Positions 58,660 through 64,000 of a stretch of DNA of 64,000 nt are shown here, piece after piece. The position numbers and the translations under genes are program-made. The stretch is taken from NCBI GenBank assembly GCA_018105865.1, contig CM030862.1:6933479-6997478 (forward strand), written 5' to 3'. The notes beneath the pieces are model-generated. The model saw only the letters and a program-made list of their open reading frames with translations. It did not search any database and was not told the origin of the DNA. Origin of the DNA: Metaphire vulgaris (lineage: Eukaryota > Annelida > Clitellata > Crassiclitellata > Megascolecidae). The first letter of the stretch is position 1. Every line of letters begins with the position of its first letter.

Positions 58660-60343
58660 ATTGTGTGTGATATTGTACCCCATTCATTTCTGAGTAAAAT
58701 AGTGAAAACATTTAGAAAATCGATTCACATTTGTCAAAGTTAAGAACAAATGTCCAGTGGCATGTTTTTTTAATTGAGTTACAGTGTAGTTGCTGATAAA
58801 ACTATCTAGGACTTAAATACAAAACTGAAAGCCTAGTAAAAAAAACAGCAATTGCCACTCAATCATTTTCTCTTTCCTTTCTAAATACATCAATAAAATC
58901 ATCAAATTATCAAGAAAATAAATGGCTTTACCTTTTCTAGCAAGTAATTGTTGACATGACCACCAATGGGGTCACCTTTAAAATCAAAGTTAATATCCAT
59001 GTATTTTCCAAATCGACTTGAATTGTCATTTCTGTTCGTCTTTGAATTTCCAAATGCCTCCAGAATGCAATTAGATTGTAGCAAGATATTCTTCACTCTA
59101 CAAGTAGTTCACGGTGAGTATGGGGAAAAGTACCACTTCAGAAAGAAGAACACATTGCGATCAAGCACTAACATTAAAATATAAAAGTTCAATTTAATCT
59201 AGGTACAGTTTTATGCCACTCACTAAAACCTCAAAGAAAATGCATCCAGATCATCTAACTAAACTTTTTTAACCCTAAAGGCAAATAAGAGAGACTCATT
59301 CTATGAAAAACCATAACTAAGTATACAAGCTTTTAGATTGTGTACTGTAATCGTATAAGTGATAGGTGATGGGGCAGGGTTGGCCAGAAATATACCTTTC
59401 CACTTCTTGATTGCCACCAGTCACTTGAGCAATATACCTCATGATTATCTTGGAAGCCTCCGTCTTTCCAGATCCACTTTCGCCTATACAAAGACACAAT
59501 ACAGAAATGAAACGACAGACATGGCCTAAAACTTCCAGTTAAAAATAATTCAGATACCGTTTGCACCAAGTCTTTGACTGCACACAAATAAAAAGCTCTT
59601 GTTTTGAACAAGGCTTTGCCAGATAAGAGGAACACTGTGCTAAAATAGTTATACAGAAACTGCAAACTACTCACTCCATCTTTATACTAGCAGGCCCATC
59701 ATGAGACCTATCAGAGCTGGGTAAGTGATTTTAAATAGTGGCCTCAGGCTTGATTTGATAAAATCATGTGTACATTTTGCAGTTTTATGTAACAAACTCT
59801 CAATGTTACCCTTAGCACATGTTTCAAACATGTTATTTTGCATTAGCATTTGACAAACAGATGGCTGAGGGCCCCTTCCTTGAGGCCCAAAATAATTGTC
59901 CCTCCTCTCAGCCTCTCCGCAGCCCTGCATACTAACACCAAATCGACTTCAACAATAATCTGATTGATGCTGGTTCACATGAAGACATCAAAATGAAACT
60001 TCAAGTTATAAAGTTATGCAACTGATCAATAAAATGCAGAACAAACTTCCAAAATACATCATCAAATGCAACTGCACAGGAGAAAGACATTTTCCATAAA
60101 TAATATAACAGAAACTGCCAACACAAAATTATACCTGAAATAACAATACATGAGTCTTTTGAAAGTCTCTTCATAGCACGATATGCAGCATCTGCCAAAG
60201 CAAAGATGTGGGCAGGGCGTTCATAGATCTCGCGGCCAATGTACATATCGACATATTCCTTGTCGTATATGTTCATGGTACGATAAGGGTTGACAGAAAC
60301 GACAACCTCTCCAATGTACGTGTACACTTTGCCTTTGCTAAAT
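32892..60343 (-). CDS. MYO1D: unconventional myosin-Id (class I myosin), 5' end missing
   Basis: Twenty-one minus-strand exons join without a phase error into 970 residues plus stop. Human MYO1D has about 1006, so only about 35 N-terminal residues are missing, beyond 60343 or outside the window. Order: motor with P-loop GESGSGKT, switch [10 protein letters not shown], switch II DIYGFE, actin-binding '[16 protein letters not shown]' and '[18 protein letters not shown]'; then an IQ motif '[18 protein letters not shown]' and a weaker second IQ; then the basic TH1 tail. MYO1D is an actin-based membrane-linked motor; its fly orthologue Myo31DF sets left-right asymmetry. Class and subclass rest on close similarity along the whole length ('[16 protein letters not shown]' and '[11 protein letters not shown]' are MYO1D-like). 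Introns carry many transposons. The P-loop has Ser where most MYO1D have Ala. Confidence 0.96.
33603..33933. mobile_element. hAT-type MITE, 331 bp
   Basis: Ends CAGTGTTTATTCTAGGCC and 'ggctagaatgaacactg', with a perfect 8-bp duplication ACAGTAGT (33595-33602 and 33934-33941). The interior has the shared 'gacctttttttgcttgtcag' motif. It lies in the last MYO1D intron. Confidence 0.92.
34078..34235. repeat. 158-bp near-perfect palindrome
   Basis: Arms of about 72 bases differ at about 5 sites and are separated by a short loop (34152-34160). One arm contains 'tagaaatttgttataacg' and the other 'gctataacaaatttcta'. No coding capacity; probably a foldback remnant. It ends 25 bases from the MYO1D donor at 34259. 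Confidence 0.9.
34260..34408 (-). CDS. MYO1D: MYO1D exon: TH1 tail
   Basis: Encodes '[18 protein letters not shown]' and '[17 protein letters not shown]' plus two bases of Thr. Acceptor 'gcctttag', donor AC|GTACGT. A 158-bp palindrome begins about 25 bases inside the next intron. Confidence 0.92.
34516..34537. repeat. (GATA)n microsatellite
   Basis: Five to six GATA units in a MYO1D intron, adjacent to 'aaacatttattggacc'. Confidence 0.9.
35384..35500 (-). CDS. MYO1D: MYO1D exon: TH1 tail (lipid-binding region)
   Basis: Encodes '[18 protein letters not shown]' and '[18 protein letters not shown]'. The [11 protein letters not shown] block belongs to the PH-like lipid-binding part of TH1. Acceptor 'ccgtttcag', donor GAG|GTTAAA. 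Confidence 0.95.
35815..35916 (-). CDS. MYO1D: MYO1D exon: TH1 tail
   Basis: Encodes '[18 protein letters not shown]' and '[14 protein letters not shown]'. Acceptor 'gtttcttag', donor AAA|GTAATT. The donor is in an AT-rich inverted repeat. Confidence 0.9.
35935..36512 (+). mobile_element. RTE-type LINE C-terminal fragment
   Basis: With an early frameshift, the plus strand reads '[18 protein letters not shown]', '[18 protein letters not shown]' and then the open frame 36206-36505 with '[18 protein letters not shown]' and '[18 protein letters not shown]'. These are the C-terminal blocks of an RTE-like reverse transcriptase. It lies antisense to MYO1D in the intron before exon 37784. Confidence 0.85.
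36620..36740. repeat. compound (GT)n(TA)n(CA)n microsatellite
   Basis: (GT) then (GTAT) then (TA) about 50 bases then (CA), symmetric enough to fold back. It follows the LINE fragment 3' end and may be its tail region. Translated frames are artefacts. Confidence 0.9.
37784..37928 (-). CDS. MYO1D: MYO1D exon: TH1 tail
   Basis: Encodes '[18 protein letters not shown]' and '[18 protein letters not shown]', ending ATC|GTTAGT. Reading past this donor meets a stop after 9 codons; the family alignment and phase support the splice. Confidence 0.9.
38259..38360 (-). CDS. MYO1D: MYO1D exon: start of TH1 tail
   Basis: Encodes '[18 protein letters not shown]' and '[13 protein letters not shown]'. Acceptor 'ttgaacag', donor AAG|GTTATT. 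Confidence 0.94.
38726..38847 (-). CDS. MYO1D: MYO1D exon: IQ motifs
   Basis: Encodes '[18 protein letters not shown]' and '[17 protein letters not shown]'. It completes the calmodulin-binding IQ motif. Acceptor 'cttcttgtag', donor GC|GTGAGT. Confidence 0.95.
39669..39898. repeat. (CAGA)n-type microsatellite next to a splice donor
   Basis: About 230 bases of CAGA with CATA and CACA interruptions. It stops nine bases before the MYO1D donor at 39906-39907. Long Cys/Leu/Ser frames across it are artefacts. Confidence 0.97.
39908..40115 (-). CDS. MYO1D: MYO1D exon: converter and start of neck
   Basis: Encodes '[18 protein letters not shown]', '[18 protein letters not shown]' and the first half of the IQ motif 'LCIGIQK'. 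Donor AAG|GTCAGT lies nine bases from a 230-bp microsatellite; reading through it gives a spurious Cys-Leu-Ser-Val-rich tail. Confidence 0.95.
40620..40676. repeat. (TAA)n microsatellite
   Basis: AT-rich (TAA)/(TAAA) run in a MYO1D intron, followed by 'aagtgattttaagtgattta', similar to the hairpin unit seen near 3722. Confidence 0.85.
40808..40974 (-). CDS. MYO1D: MYO1D exon: SH helices
   Basis: Encodes '[18 protein letters not shown]' and '[18 protein letters not shown]' to 'YKRFVN'. Acceptor 'ttttag', donor CAG|GTACCA. Confidence 0.97.
41030..41192 (+). repeat. retroelement 3' tail, TTACTTACTTA end
   Basis: Plus-strand tail 'agcgctatataaattcac' then 'tttacttactta'. The same sort of end is seen at other LINE 3' ends ('agcgctatagaaatcg'). 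The upstream body is unrecognised. Confidence 0.5.
41208..41312. repeat. (CAT)/(CAC) trinucleotide repeat
   Basis: Imperfect cat/cac/cgc trinucleotide run in a MYO1D intron. Confidence 0.8.
41645..41777 (-). CDS. MYO1D: MYO1D exon: loop 2 side of motor
   Basis: Encodes '[18 protein letters not shown]' and '[18 protein letters not shown]'. Acceptor 'tttttag', donor AAG|GTTGGA. Confidence 0.96.
41987..42781 (+). mobile_element. hAT relic with ZBED-like transposase fragment
   Basis: Ends TAGAGCTGTTG and CAACAGCCCTA, with 8-bp flanks ATAATAAT on both sides (AT-rich, so weaker evidence). The plus strand reads '[17 protein letters not shown]', the LDPRFK block of hAT transposases, and further '[12 protein letters not shown]' with stops between. 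Both ends are arrays of 'aatcgcgttaa'-type repeats. Dead copy. Confidence 0.75.
42790..42872. repeat. (TAA)n/(TTA)n/(TCA)n compound microsatellite
   Basis: Trinucleotide runs immediately after the hAT relic's 3' flank. Confidence 0.9.
43020..43490 (+). mobile_element. LINE endonuclease-domain fragment
   Basis: Plus-strand frames give '[18 protein letters not shown]', '[15 protein letters not shown]', '[18 protein letters not shown]' and '[18 protein letters not shown]', the C-terminal blocks of an APE-type endonuclease (CFDP2/RTE-like). It has stop codons. The 3' parts appear to continue after the interruption at 43540-44330. Confidence 0.8.
43540..44330 (-). mobile_element. LINE RT C-terminal fragment, opposite strand
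   Basis: Minus-strand frames 43935-44321 and 43553-43912 read '[18 protein letters not shown]', '[18 protein letters not shown]', '[18 protein letters not shown]', '[18 protein letters not shown]'-type and '[18 protein letters not shown]' blocks. This is the end of an RTE-like RT. The two frames are joined by one frameshift. It splits the plus-strand LINE. Confidence 0.85.
44370..45430 (+). mobile_element. LINE fragment with RT domain, interrupted
   Basis: Plus strand: 44442-44693 (linker between endonuclease and RT), then an interruption at 44842-44975, then '[18 protein letters not shown]', '[18 protein letters not shown]' and '[17 protein letters not shown]'. These are RT motifs in order. 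The catalytic FADD block was not found. Multiple stops. Confidence 0.75.
44842..44974. repeat. G-rich repeat fragment, copy 2
   Basis: Matches 481-632, including 'gcctgacaagcagggaaaa' and 'gggggtgtcggtctcaaat', ending 'aatatccctg'. It is inserted in LINE sequence. Confidence 0.6.
45760..46330 (+). mobile_element. LINE C-terminal fragment
   Basis: One long frame (189 codons). After a G-rich start with repeated 'ggaatggggag' it reads '[18 protein letters not shown]', '[18 protein letters not shown]' and '[18 protein letters not shown]', typical end blocks of RTE-like LINEs. It sits in the MYO1D intron. Confidence 0.8.
46912..47057 (-). CDS. MYO1D: MYO1D exon: lower 50K actin-binding region
   Basis: Encodes '[18 protein letters not shown]', '[18 protein letters not shown]' and '[12 protein letters not shown]'. 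Acceptor 'gtttgcag', donor CAG|GTCAGA. The intron downstream is over 5 kb and full of LINE pieces. Confidence 0.96.
47265..47535 (+). mobile_element. LINE 3'-end relic
   Basis: '[18 protein letters not shown]', '[18 protein letters not shown]' with an internal stop, then 'taaagcgctcttgtctttgg', 'gcgctatagaaatcgtc' and (TAA)n. Same family as 17563-17830. Confidence 0.8.
47906..48195. mobile_element. hAT-type MITE, 290 bp
   Basis: Ends CAGAGGCATAGCGAAG and 'ctcgctacgcctctg', with a perfect 8-bp duplication ATGGCTCA (47898-47905 and 48196-48203). It carries two copies of the shared 'gacctttttttcttgtcagg' motif. It lies in a MYO1D intron. Confidence 0.92.
48390..48560 (-). CDS. MYO1D: MYO1D exon: lower 50K domain
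   Basis: Encodes '[18 protein letters not shown]', '[18 protein letters not shown]' and 'NKHFISRK'. Acceptor 'gttttag', donor AAG|GTAAAT. Confidence 0.96.
48822..48936 (-). CDS. MYO1D: MYO1D exon: relay helix
   Basis: Encodes '[18 protein letters not shown]' and '[16 protein letters not shown]'. Acceptor 'tcctttcag', donor CAT|GTAAGT. Confidence 0.96.
49332..49465 (-). CDS. MYO1D: MYO1D exon: switch II
   Basis: Encodes '[18 protein letters not shown]' and '[18 protein letters not shown]' plus two bases of Ser. DIYGFE is switch II. Acceptor 'gttcaaag', donor CAG|GTCCGA. Confidence 0.96.
49590..49880 (+). mobile_element. LINE C-terminal fragment
   Basis: Plus-strand frame '[18 protein letters not shown]', '[18 protein letters not shown]', then '[17 protein letters not shown]'-like sequence with shifts. 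Same class of LINE C-terminus, in a MYO1D intron. Confidence 0.65.
50086..50289 (-). CDS. MYO1D: MYO1D exon: upper 50K domain
   Basis: Encodes '[18 protein letters not shown]' to '[13 protein letters not shown]', including the QYGRDAFAK block before switch II. Acceptor 'tacttcag', donor AAG|GTCAGT. Confidence 0.96.
50770..51160 (-). mobile_element. LINE 3'-end relic with (TAA)n tail
   Basis: On the minus strand '[18 protein letters not shown]' and '[18 protein letters not shown]' are followed by 'gtaaagcgctcttgacta' and a 90-base (TAA)n tail (50770-50858). It lies in the same orientation as the MYO1D gene. Confidence 0.85.
51285..51365 (+). repeat. retroelement 3' tail with (TTACA)n, copy
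   Basis: 'agtgcctctgagtagaaata' then 'gaggtgctatacaaatgt' and 'tattacattacatc'. Similar to 26640-26732. Confidence 0.6.
51740..51856 (-). CDS. MYO1D: MYO1D exon: upper 50K domain
   Basis: Encodes '[18 protein letters not shown]' and '[15 protein letters not shown]'. Acceptor 'ggctttag', donor TTG|GTAATT. Confidence 0.95.
52759..52854 (-). CDS. MYO1D: MYO1D exon: motor, loop after switch I
   Basis: Encodes '[18 protein letters not shown]' and '[12 protein letters not shown]'. Acceptor 'atttgtag', donor AAG|GTTTGA. Phase 0 at both ends. Confidence 0.93.
52870..54640. other. MYO1D intron, no gene seen
   Basis: AT-rich with no coding signature on either strand beyond chance ORFs. A 25-base direct repeat lies at about 54001-54050 ('tatgatttagtacatactgg' twice). 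Confidence 0.5.
54654..55187. mobile_element. hAT-type MITE, 534 bp
   Basis: Ends CAGTGGTTCCCAATGTGG and 'aaggttgcaaaccaatg', with a perfect 8-bp duplication ATGTAAAC (54646-54653 and 55188-55195). Terminal bases resemble the element at 2955-3207. It lies in a MYO1D intron. Confidence 0.9.
55775..55900 (-). mobile_element. LINE 3'-end relic
   Basis: Minus strand reads '[18 protein letters not shown]' then stop, 'gtaaagcgctctagccttt' and 'gcgctatataaattg', the same 3' end as at 17765 and 47462. Confidence 0.75.
56260..57200 (+). mobile_element. L2/CR1-like LINE reverse-transcriptase relic
   Basis: Frames give '[18 protein letters not shown]', '[18 protein letters not shown]', '[15 protein letters not shown]' and '[18 protein letters not shown]', '[10 protein letters not shown]', 'LPFQSAYR'. 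These are the linker and first RT motifs, with frameshifts. It lies antisense to MYO1D and ends about 150 bases before its 54-nt exon. Confidence 0.85.
57357..57410 (-). CDS. MYO1D: MYO1D exon: 54-nt microexon
   Basis: Encodes the 18 residues [18 protein letters not shown] between 'ttttgtag' and 'gtcagttt'. It exactly fills the gap between NNYLLEK and LLCGSS in the family. It lies between a LINE relic and a mariner relic. Confidence 0.95.
57645..57742. repeat. (TA)n microsatellite
   Basis: About 95 bases of mostly TA repeat, next to the mariner relic. Confidence 0.95.
57855..58470 (-). mobile_element. mariner transposase relic
   Basis: On the minus strand '[18 protein letters not shown]', '[18 protein letters not shown]', '[18 protein letters not shown]' and 'SGDFIFQ' (then a stop) 'DGAP', then '[18 protein letters not shown]' follow in order. 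These are the catalytic-core blocks of a mariner transposase (the second and third Asp regions). A stop codon follows FIFQ and another follows later, so it is inactive. Confidence 0.9.
58613..58656. repeat. (GT)n microsatellite
   Basis: 22 GT units in a MYO1D intron. Confidence 0.97.
58932..59097 (-). CDS. MYO1D: MYO1D exon: switch I
   Basis: Encodes '[18 protein letters not shown]', '[18 protein letters not shown]' and '[18 protein letters not shown]'. Contains the switch I NDNSSRFG. Donor AAG|GTAAAG. Confidence 0.97.
59396..59483 (-). CDS. MYO1D: MYO1D exon: P-loop
   Basis: Encodes '[18 protein letters not shown]' and 'GGNQEVE' plus two bases of Arg. This is the ATP-binding P-loop. Acceptor 'ttgtatag', donor AAG|GTATAT. 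Confidence 0.96.
59691..59927. mobile_element. possible hAT-type MITE
   Basis: Ends 'caggcccatcatgagacc' and 'ctctccgcagccctg', with flanks TATACTAG and CATACTAA (6 of 8 equal). TIR pairing is weak. It lies in a MYO1D intron. Confidence 0.35.
60135..60343 (-). CDS. MYO1D: MYO1D exon: motor N-terminal, to first base of P-loop Gly
   Basis: Encodes '[18 protein letters not shown]' through '[18 protein letters not shown]'. Acceptor 'tctatatag', donor CAG|GTATAA. It needs two bases of Arg from an upstream exon that I did not find. Confidence 0.95.
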
Positions 60344-60828
60344 CTATATAGAAACAGCAATCAACAAATACCACAGAGCTTAAATTATTATTAACTATAT
60401 GAAACTGGTGTGGTATTTGAGAATCAGACTGGTGTCAAGGGGGAGAAATTTTTCTGCTTTCATTATGCTGAATACGTTAGTTAAATAAGTTAATGGAGGA
60501 GGTGAACTCAAATTGAAATAGACAATAGTGGGCATTATGCCCATTGAGAAGAATGAATACCGGTAATACTGCAATTTCTTTAAAATTAGCCTGTAACTGA
60601 AACTTTAAAGATTCTCTAGTGACTGCCTGATGGCAGATGACAGAATCAAAAGATAGAAAAACCCAGATATTATGGCACTTGTGAAGTGAAACCTCATACG
60701 AATTTGCCATAAGCAGCATTTCCACAAATTTCCTTTTATATTGTCATAAATAAATAGTCTGTCAGTTACATAAACAAAACAATAAGATAGCAAGAAAATA
60801 AGAAAATAGAAATAAACCATGAAATAGG

Positions 60829-60893
60829 CCTTAGTAATAATAGGCCTTAATAATAATAGGCCTTAGTAATAATAGGCCTTAATAATAATTAGC
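60829..60893. repeat. 4 x 17-bp tandem repeat
   Basis: Unit 'aggccttaataataat' with T/G changes, upstream of the first placed MYO1D exon. Confidence 0.8.
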
Positions 60894-61667
60894 CAAGAAA
60901 CTAAAACCATACTTTATGGGCAATTATTACCTTTTGACTTGAAACTTGCCATAAAAGACCTTTCCTCTCTCAAATACTACACTAGACAAGGCTTGCTGCT
61001 TGCCATGACAAATTCATTAGGAGACAGGAATACATTCAAATTCATGAATCATTACAGGAAAAAGACAAGTAAGGCATATCAGCACTGCAATATATGGTAA
61101 AACTCCCGTTAACAAGGACTTCAGAGGATTGGGAAAAGTGTTCACGTTAACTGAAAATCTGCATTAATCAAGTATAGAAGTATGAAGAAATGTAATGAGT
61201 ATTGGCCATTCAAGGGTCCATGTTATCCAAGCCTCTGTTTAATTAAGATAGCATCCCTTCTCATGTAAAAGCACCCTTCTAGGAATCTAGGATGAAACTT
61301 ATTAGAAGCAAGTTCCAGAAGATTTCGAACCAAAATTTCACCGATCAATGATGAACAGATTGATGCAGAAGCAGAGTAAAAAAATATCCTCAGGTTATGA
61401 GATGGGACCTTAGTTTGTCCAAGCAGCTCTAAATAGATAATTATGTATTCGCTTAGCAACTATTCTTTCAAGAATTTTCCCATCCTCCTCTTCATCGATG
61501 TCATCCATCCATCTTTTTCTTGGTCGTCCTTTTGGTCTGGTAGTCGCCGGGTGCCATAGCAGCATATGTAATGGCATTCTCTCCTTTCCCAATGTCCTCT
61601 AGGTGTTATATGATACTTTTATACCTAGCTCTGCTCTGATCGTGATGCTTTTCTTCATGTTTCTTAA

Positions 61668-62613
61668 CCCCTTTACAGGCAACCCCGAAGATATTCGTCA
61701 TCCAATGGCCGCATTTGTAGCAGCAACCCCAAAGATATTCAACCGCTACTTTCCAGACTGCTAGTTAGCCGGCGACTCCAAAGAAATGCGTCTAAAAGCT
61801 AAATATAGCTTCAGTATTGTTCTCTTTGGTAAATGTAGTTGATATATCAAGTAGTTTGGCGAATATTCATCAGAATTCAAATTTATTTTGGGTCTACATT
61901 AGTATGCGCACCAGTAGTTTGCGCACCTGGGAGTTTGCGCACTAGGAATTTGTGCACCAGGGGCGTACCAGGGTTAGGATTAGAGTTAGGGTTAAAGTTA
62001 ACCCTCAACCTAACTCTAACCCTCACCCTAACTCTAAACCTAACCCTTACCCTAACCCTGGTGCGCAAATTCCTAGTGCGCAAACTCCCAGGTGCGCAAA
62101 CTCCCAGGTGCGCAAACTACTGGTGCGCATACTATGCTACACCTTATTTCGCCCACTCCAACGAATAGTTGAGCCAATAGTGGCAGCGCCTTGGAGATTC
62201 GCCTGGAGATTCATTGCTATGCAGCGATATTACAACAGAAAGTGAGGAAAAATCGCCCGAAATCAAAAGCAAAAGCTAATATAAATAGAATTAGAGCCAA
62301 TTTGAAGTTTATGGCTGCAGTAGAATGGAAATTTATGATGCTGAACAGGAGTTGCCTTGGTTCTAGCAAGCAGCCTTTTGTTATAGCGTTCGCAACACAT
62401 GCGTTGGATGTCCGAGTAAAAATTCAGTGATTGAGGACATAGAGTGATAAAGAAATACTGAATGTGACCTAATTATCAAATTTTTAATATTTCCTTAGCT
62501 TCTACATCTCAAATTTCTTAAGTATTTTGACTATCTAAGATAATACATTGCCGGGTAAAAATAAATGGCCGTCAGGGCAACAGATTTCAAAATGTTAATG
62601 GACGGTAAAGGGG
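61668..62613. mobile_element. piggyBac-like non-autonomous element, 946 bp
   Basis: Flanked by TTAA on both sides (61664-61667 and 62614-62617), with termini CCCCTTTAC and GTAAAGGGG. TTAA duplication and CCC-type termini are characteristic of piggyBac. There is no transposase. It contains a foldback sequence at 61896-62140. Confidence 0.75.
61896..62140. repeat. foldback sequence with telomere-like core, copy 1
   Basis: Left arm has 'gtatgcgcaccagtagtt', 'tgcgcacctgggagtttgc' and 'tgcgcactaggaattt'. The right arm is their complement with one extra unit. The centre is 'ttagggtt' on the left and 'ccctaaccct' on the right (61972-62060). The two halves can pair along their whole length. Confidence 0.85.
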
Positions 62614-62959
62614 TTAATGTGAGTCCTTTAATAAGTCTTCAAACTCTCATCTCTGCTGCTTGTATCTTGCTTTTGGTGGCCGAGGTCAGCGCCCAGACTT
62701 TGCATCCATAGGTTAGCAGTGGTCTGAGAGTAGTTTTATAAATGCTGATTTATCTTACTAAACCATTTAAATTCCAGTTATTATTATTCTGCTACTGTAC
62801 TAATTATTATTATAACTATTACTATTATTACTTACTAAGTATTTCAAGCCATACCCTTAGCCCAGCACACCAAAGCAAAACACTTCCAATATCTCTTTCC
62901 TTAAATTTAACTTGAACCAACCAAGAGATTGTCACAGGGTCAATAAAGGGTTTGGGGAG

Positions 62960-63155
62960 GTTTACATCAGAATACGCACTAGTAGTTTGCACACCAGTAC
63001 ATTGCACACCACTTTTTGGGCTAGGGTTAGGGTTAGGCTACCCCTAACTTTAACCCTAACCCTTAATCCTAACCCTTAACCCTGGTGCGAAAACTACTAG
63101 TGCGCAAATTTCCAGGTGCGCAAACTACTAGTGTGCATACTGTGCACATACTGTG
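62960..63155. repeat. foldback sequence with telomere-like core, copy 2
   Basis: Arms 'gcactagtagtttgcacacc' type and 'ggtgcgcaaactactagtg' type, with centre 'gggctagggttagggttagg' and 'ccctaacccttaa'. Shorter and more decayed than copy 1 but clearly the same family. Confidence 0.8.
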
Positions 63156-63159
63156 CAAT

Positions 63160-64000
63160 ACCTTTGGGGAGAATAAGGGCACAAGACTGATTCATAGGTC
63201 ACAAGTTAGCTTCTTTCAAACCTTATCATCTATTATCATTAACATAGGCAGGAGTAGGCCCATGGGAGCTTAAGTTGCCAATAATTATTATCATCTCTCT
63301 TCTGTATTTAATCCTATTACATTCAAACCCACAACTATCAGAGCCACAGCTGCCTGCCGCAAGCAGCAGATGGCCAGCTTCAACTGCCAACAGGAGGTAG
63401 GTTGGGCAAATTCTTAGAAAATTATAATAATTATGCATTGGTAGAGATAGGCACCACTTGATAATGAAGGCGATACAGGGCAGTGGCAATTTTTTTCACT
63501 CCCACACATGAGACATCATTACCAAACTTACAAATGGCAAAGGCCAGCTGTGTGGCAAGTAAAGACAATATAGCCAAGCAGTGCATATCAAAGCAGCCAA
63601 ACACATGTTGCAGAATTCAGTGTAAATACATTAACAGAAACTCAGACTAGTACCGGTAGTTTGCCTGTTTCATATCAACCATGGCCAATTCTCTATGGGA
63701 CCGTGTAAATAAACAGCAGACAACTCATGGGACAATATAGTCATTAATTAGGACCATGCAATGCAAATAAGAGTAAACATAAACTCCCCTCTCTCCCACC
63801 ACTCACTCACTGTCTGTCTGTCTGTCTGTCTTCTTTCTCTACATATACACATATGCATATATAGTCTTACTCTCTCCCTCTGACTGATCTCTGGAATGAA
63901 CCTGGTCTATTGATACCCTCAGGTATTAGAACTGGTGCTCTATAGAAGTGCATAATTATTATTATAATTACACACACACACATGCATATATATACATATA
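63160..64000. other. no gene seen
   Basis: AT-rich with (CTGT)n near 63810-63830 and (CA)n at 63971. The missing N-terminal MYO1D exon was looked for here and not found. Confidence 0.5.

Larger units (their letters stand above)
61420..62760 (-). mobile_element. RTE-like LINE fragment split by a TTAA element
   Basis: Minus strand: the right part (62614-62760) reads 'YKTTLRPLLTYGCKVWAL' and 'TSATKSKIQAAEMRV'. The left part (61420-61663) reads 'ATTRPKGRPRKRWMDDID'. These are successive RT C-terminal blocks. The 61668-62613 segment is a later insertion. Confidence 0.7.

Noticed and set aside
61960..62070. telomere-like repeats as a chromosome end
   Set aside because: Repeats are short, degenerate, inverted at the centre and inside a TTAA-flanked element.

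Overview
The window is nuclear DNA of an invertebrate animal. The genes have many exons, GT-AG splice sites and kilobase introns, and there are (CA)n, (TAA)n and (TA)n microsatellites, TTAGGG-like tracts, tRNA-type SINE and LINE relics, and a dense load of small DNA transposons. The phylum cannot be fixed from the sequence. The two actin genes look like ordinary metazoan orthologues, and the repeats fit an AT-rich, probably marine, invertebrate genome.

Four protein-coding genes were assembled exon by exon, with reading phase agreeing at every junction. (1) Two tandem minus-strand paralogues at 7322-8994 (5' end not resolved) and 9901-11112 encode double-hotdog, acyl-thioesterase-like proteins. 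They share one intron at the same place and phase. (2) ARPC2, the p34 subunit of the Arp2/3 actin-nucleating complex, lies on the plus strand at 18813-29053. Nine exons give a complete 293-residue product, and one intron has a GC-AG boundary. (3) A class I myosin closest to MYO1D lies on the minus strand at 32892-60343. Twenty-one exons give 970 residues from just before the P-loop to the stop codon; only the roughly 35 N-terminal residues were not found. ARPC2 and MYO1D are convergent, with 3.8 kb between their stop codons, so the centre of the window is an actin-cytoskeleton pair.

Layout: 1-7300 is a gene-poor block of small transposons (hAT-type MITEs, a 400-bp inverted-repeat MITE family, a SINE). 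7.3-11.1 kb holds the thioesterases. 11.2-18.4 kb holds two hAT-type MITEs, LINE 3' ends, a pogo-like element and a 35-bp tandem repeat. 18.8-29.1 kb is ARPC2, whose introns carry a nested hAT/retroelement composite, a DDE transposon with 8-bp target duplications, and a foldback element inserted in a LINE. 29.1-32.9 kb is intergenic. 32.9-60.3 kb is MYO1D, whose introns hold LINE fragments in both orientations, a hAT relic, several MITEs and a mariner relic. 60.4-64 kb has no recognised exon; it holds a TTAA-flanked piggyBac-like element containing a telomere-like foldback sequence, and a second foldback copy.

No operons, rRNA, intact tRNA genes, CRISPR arrays or virus genes were seen. The best leads are the DDE transposon of uncertain superfamily (21980-23827), a T-rich motif shared by MITEs with unrelated ends, the telomere-like foldback elements, and long hairpins or microsatellites lying next to MYO1D splice donors.
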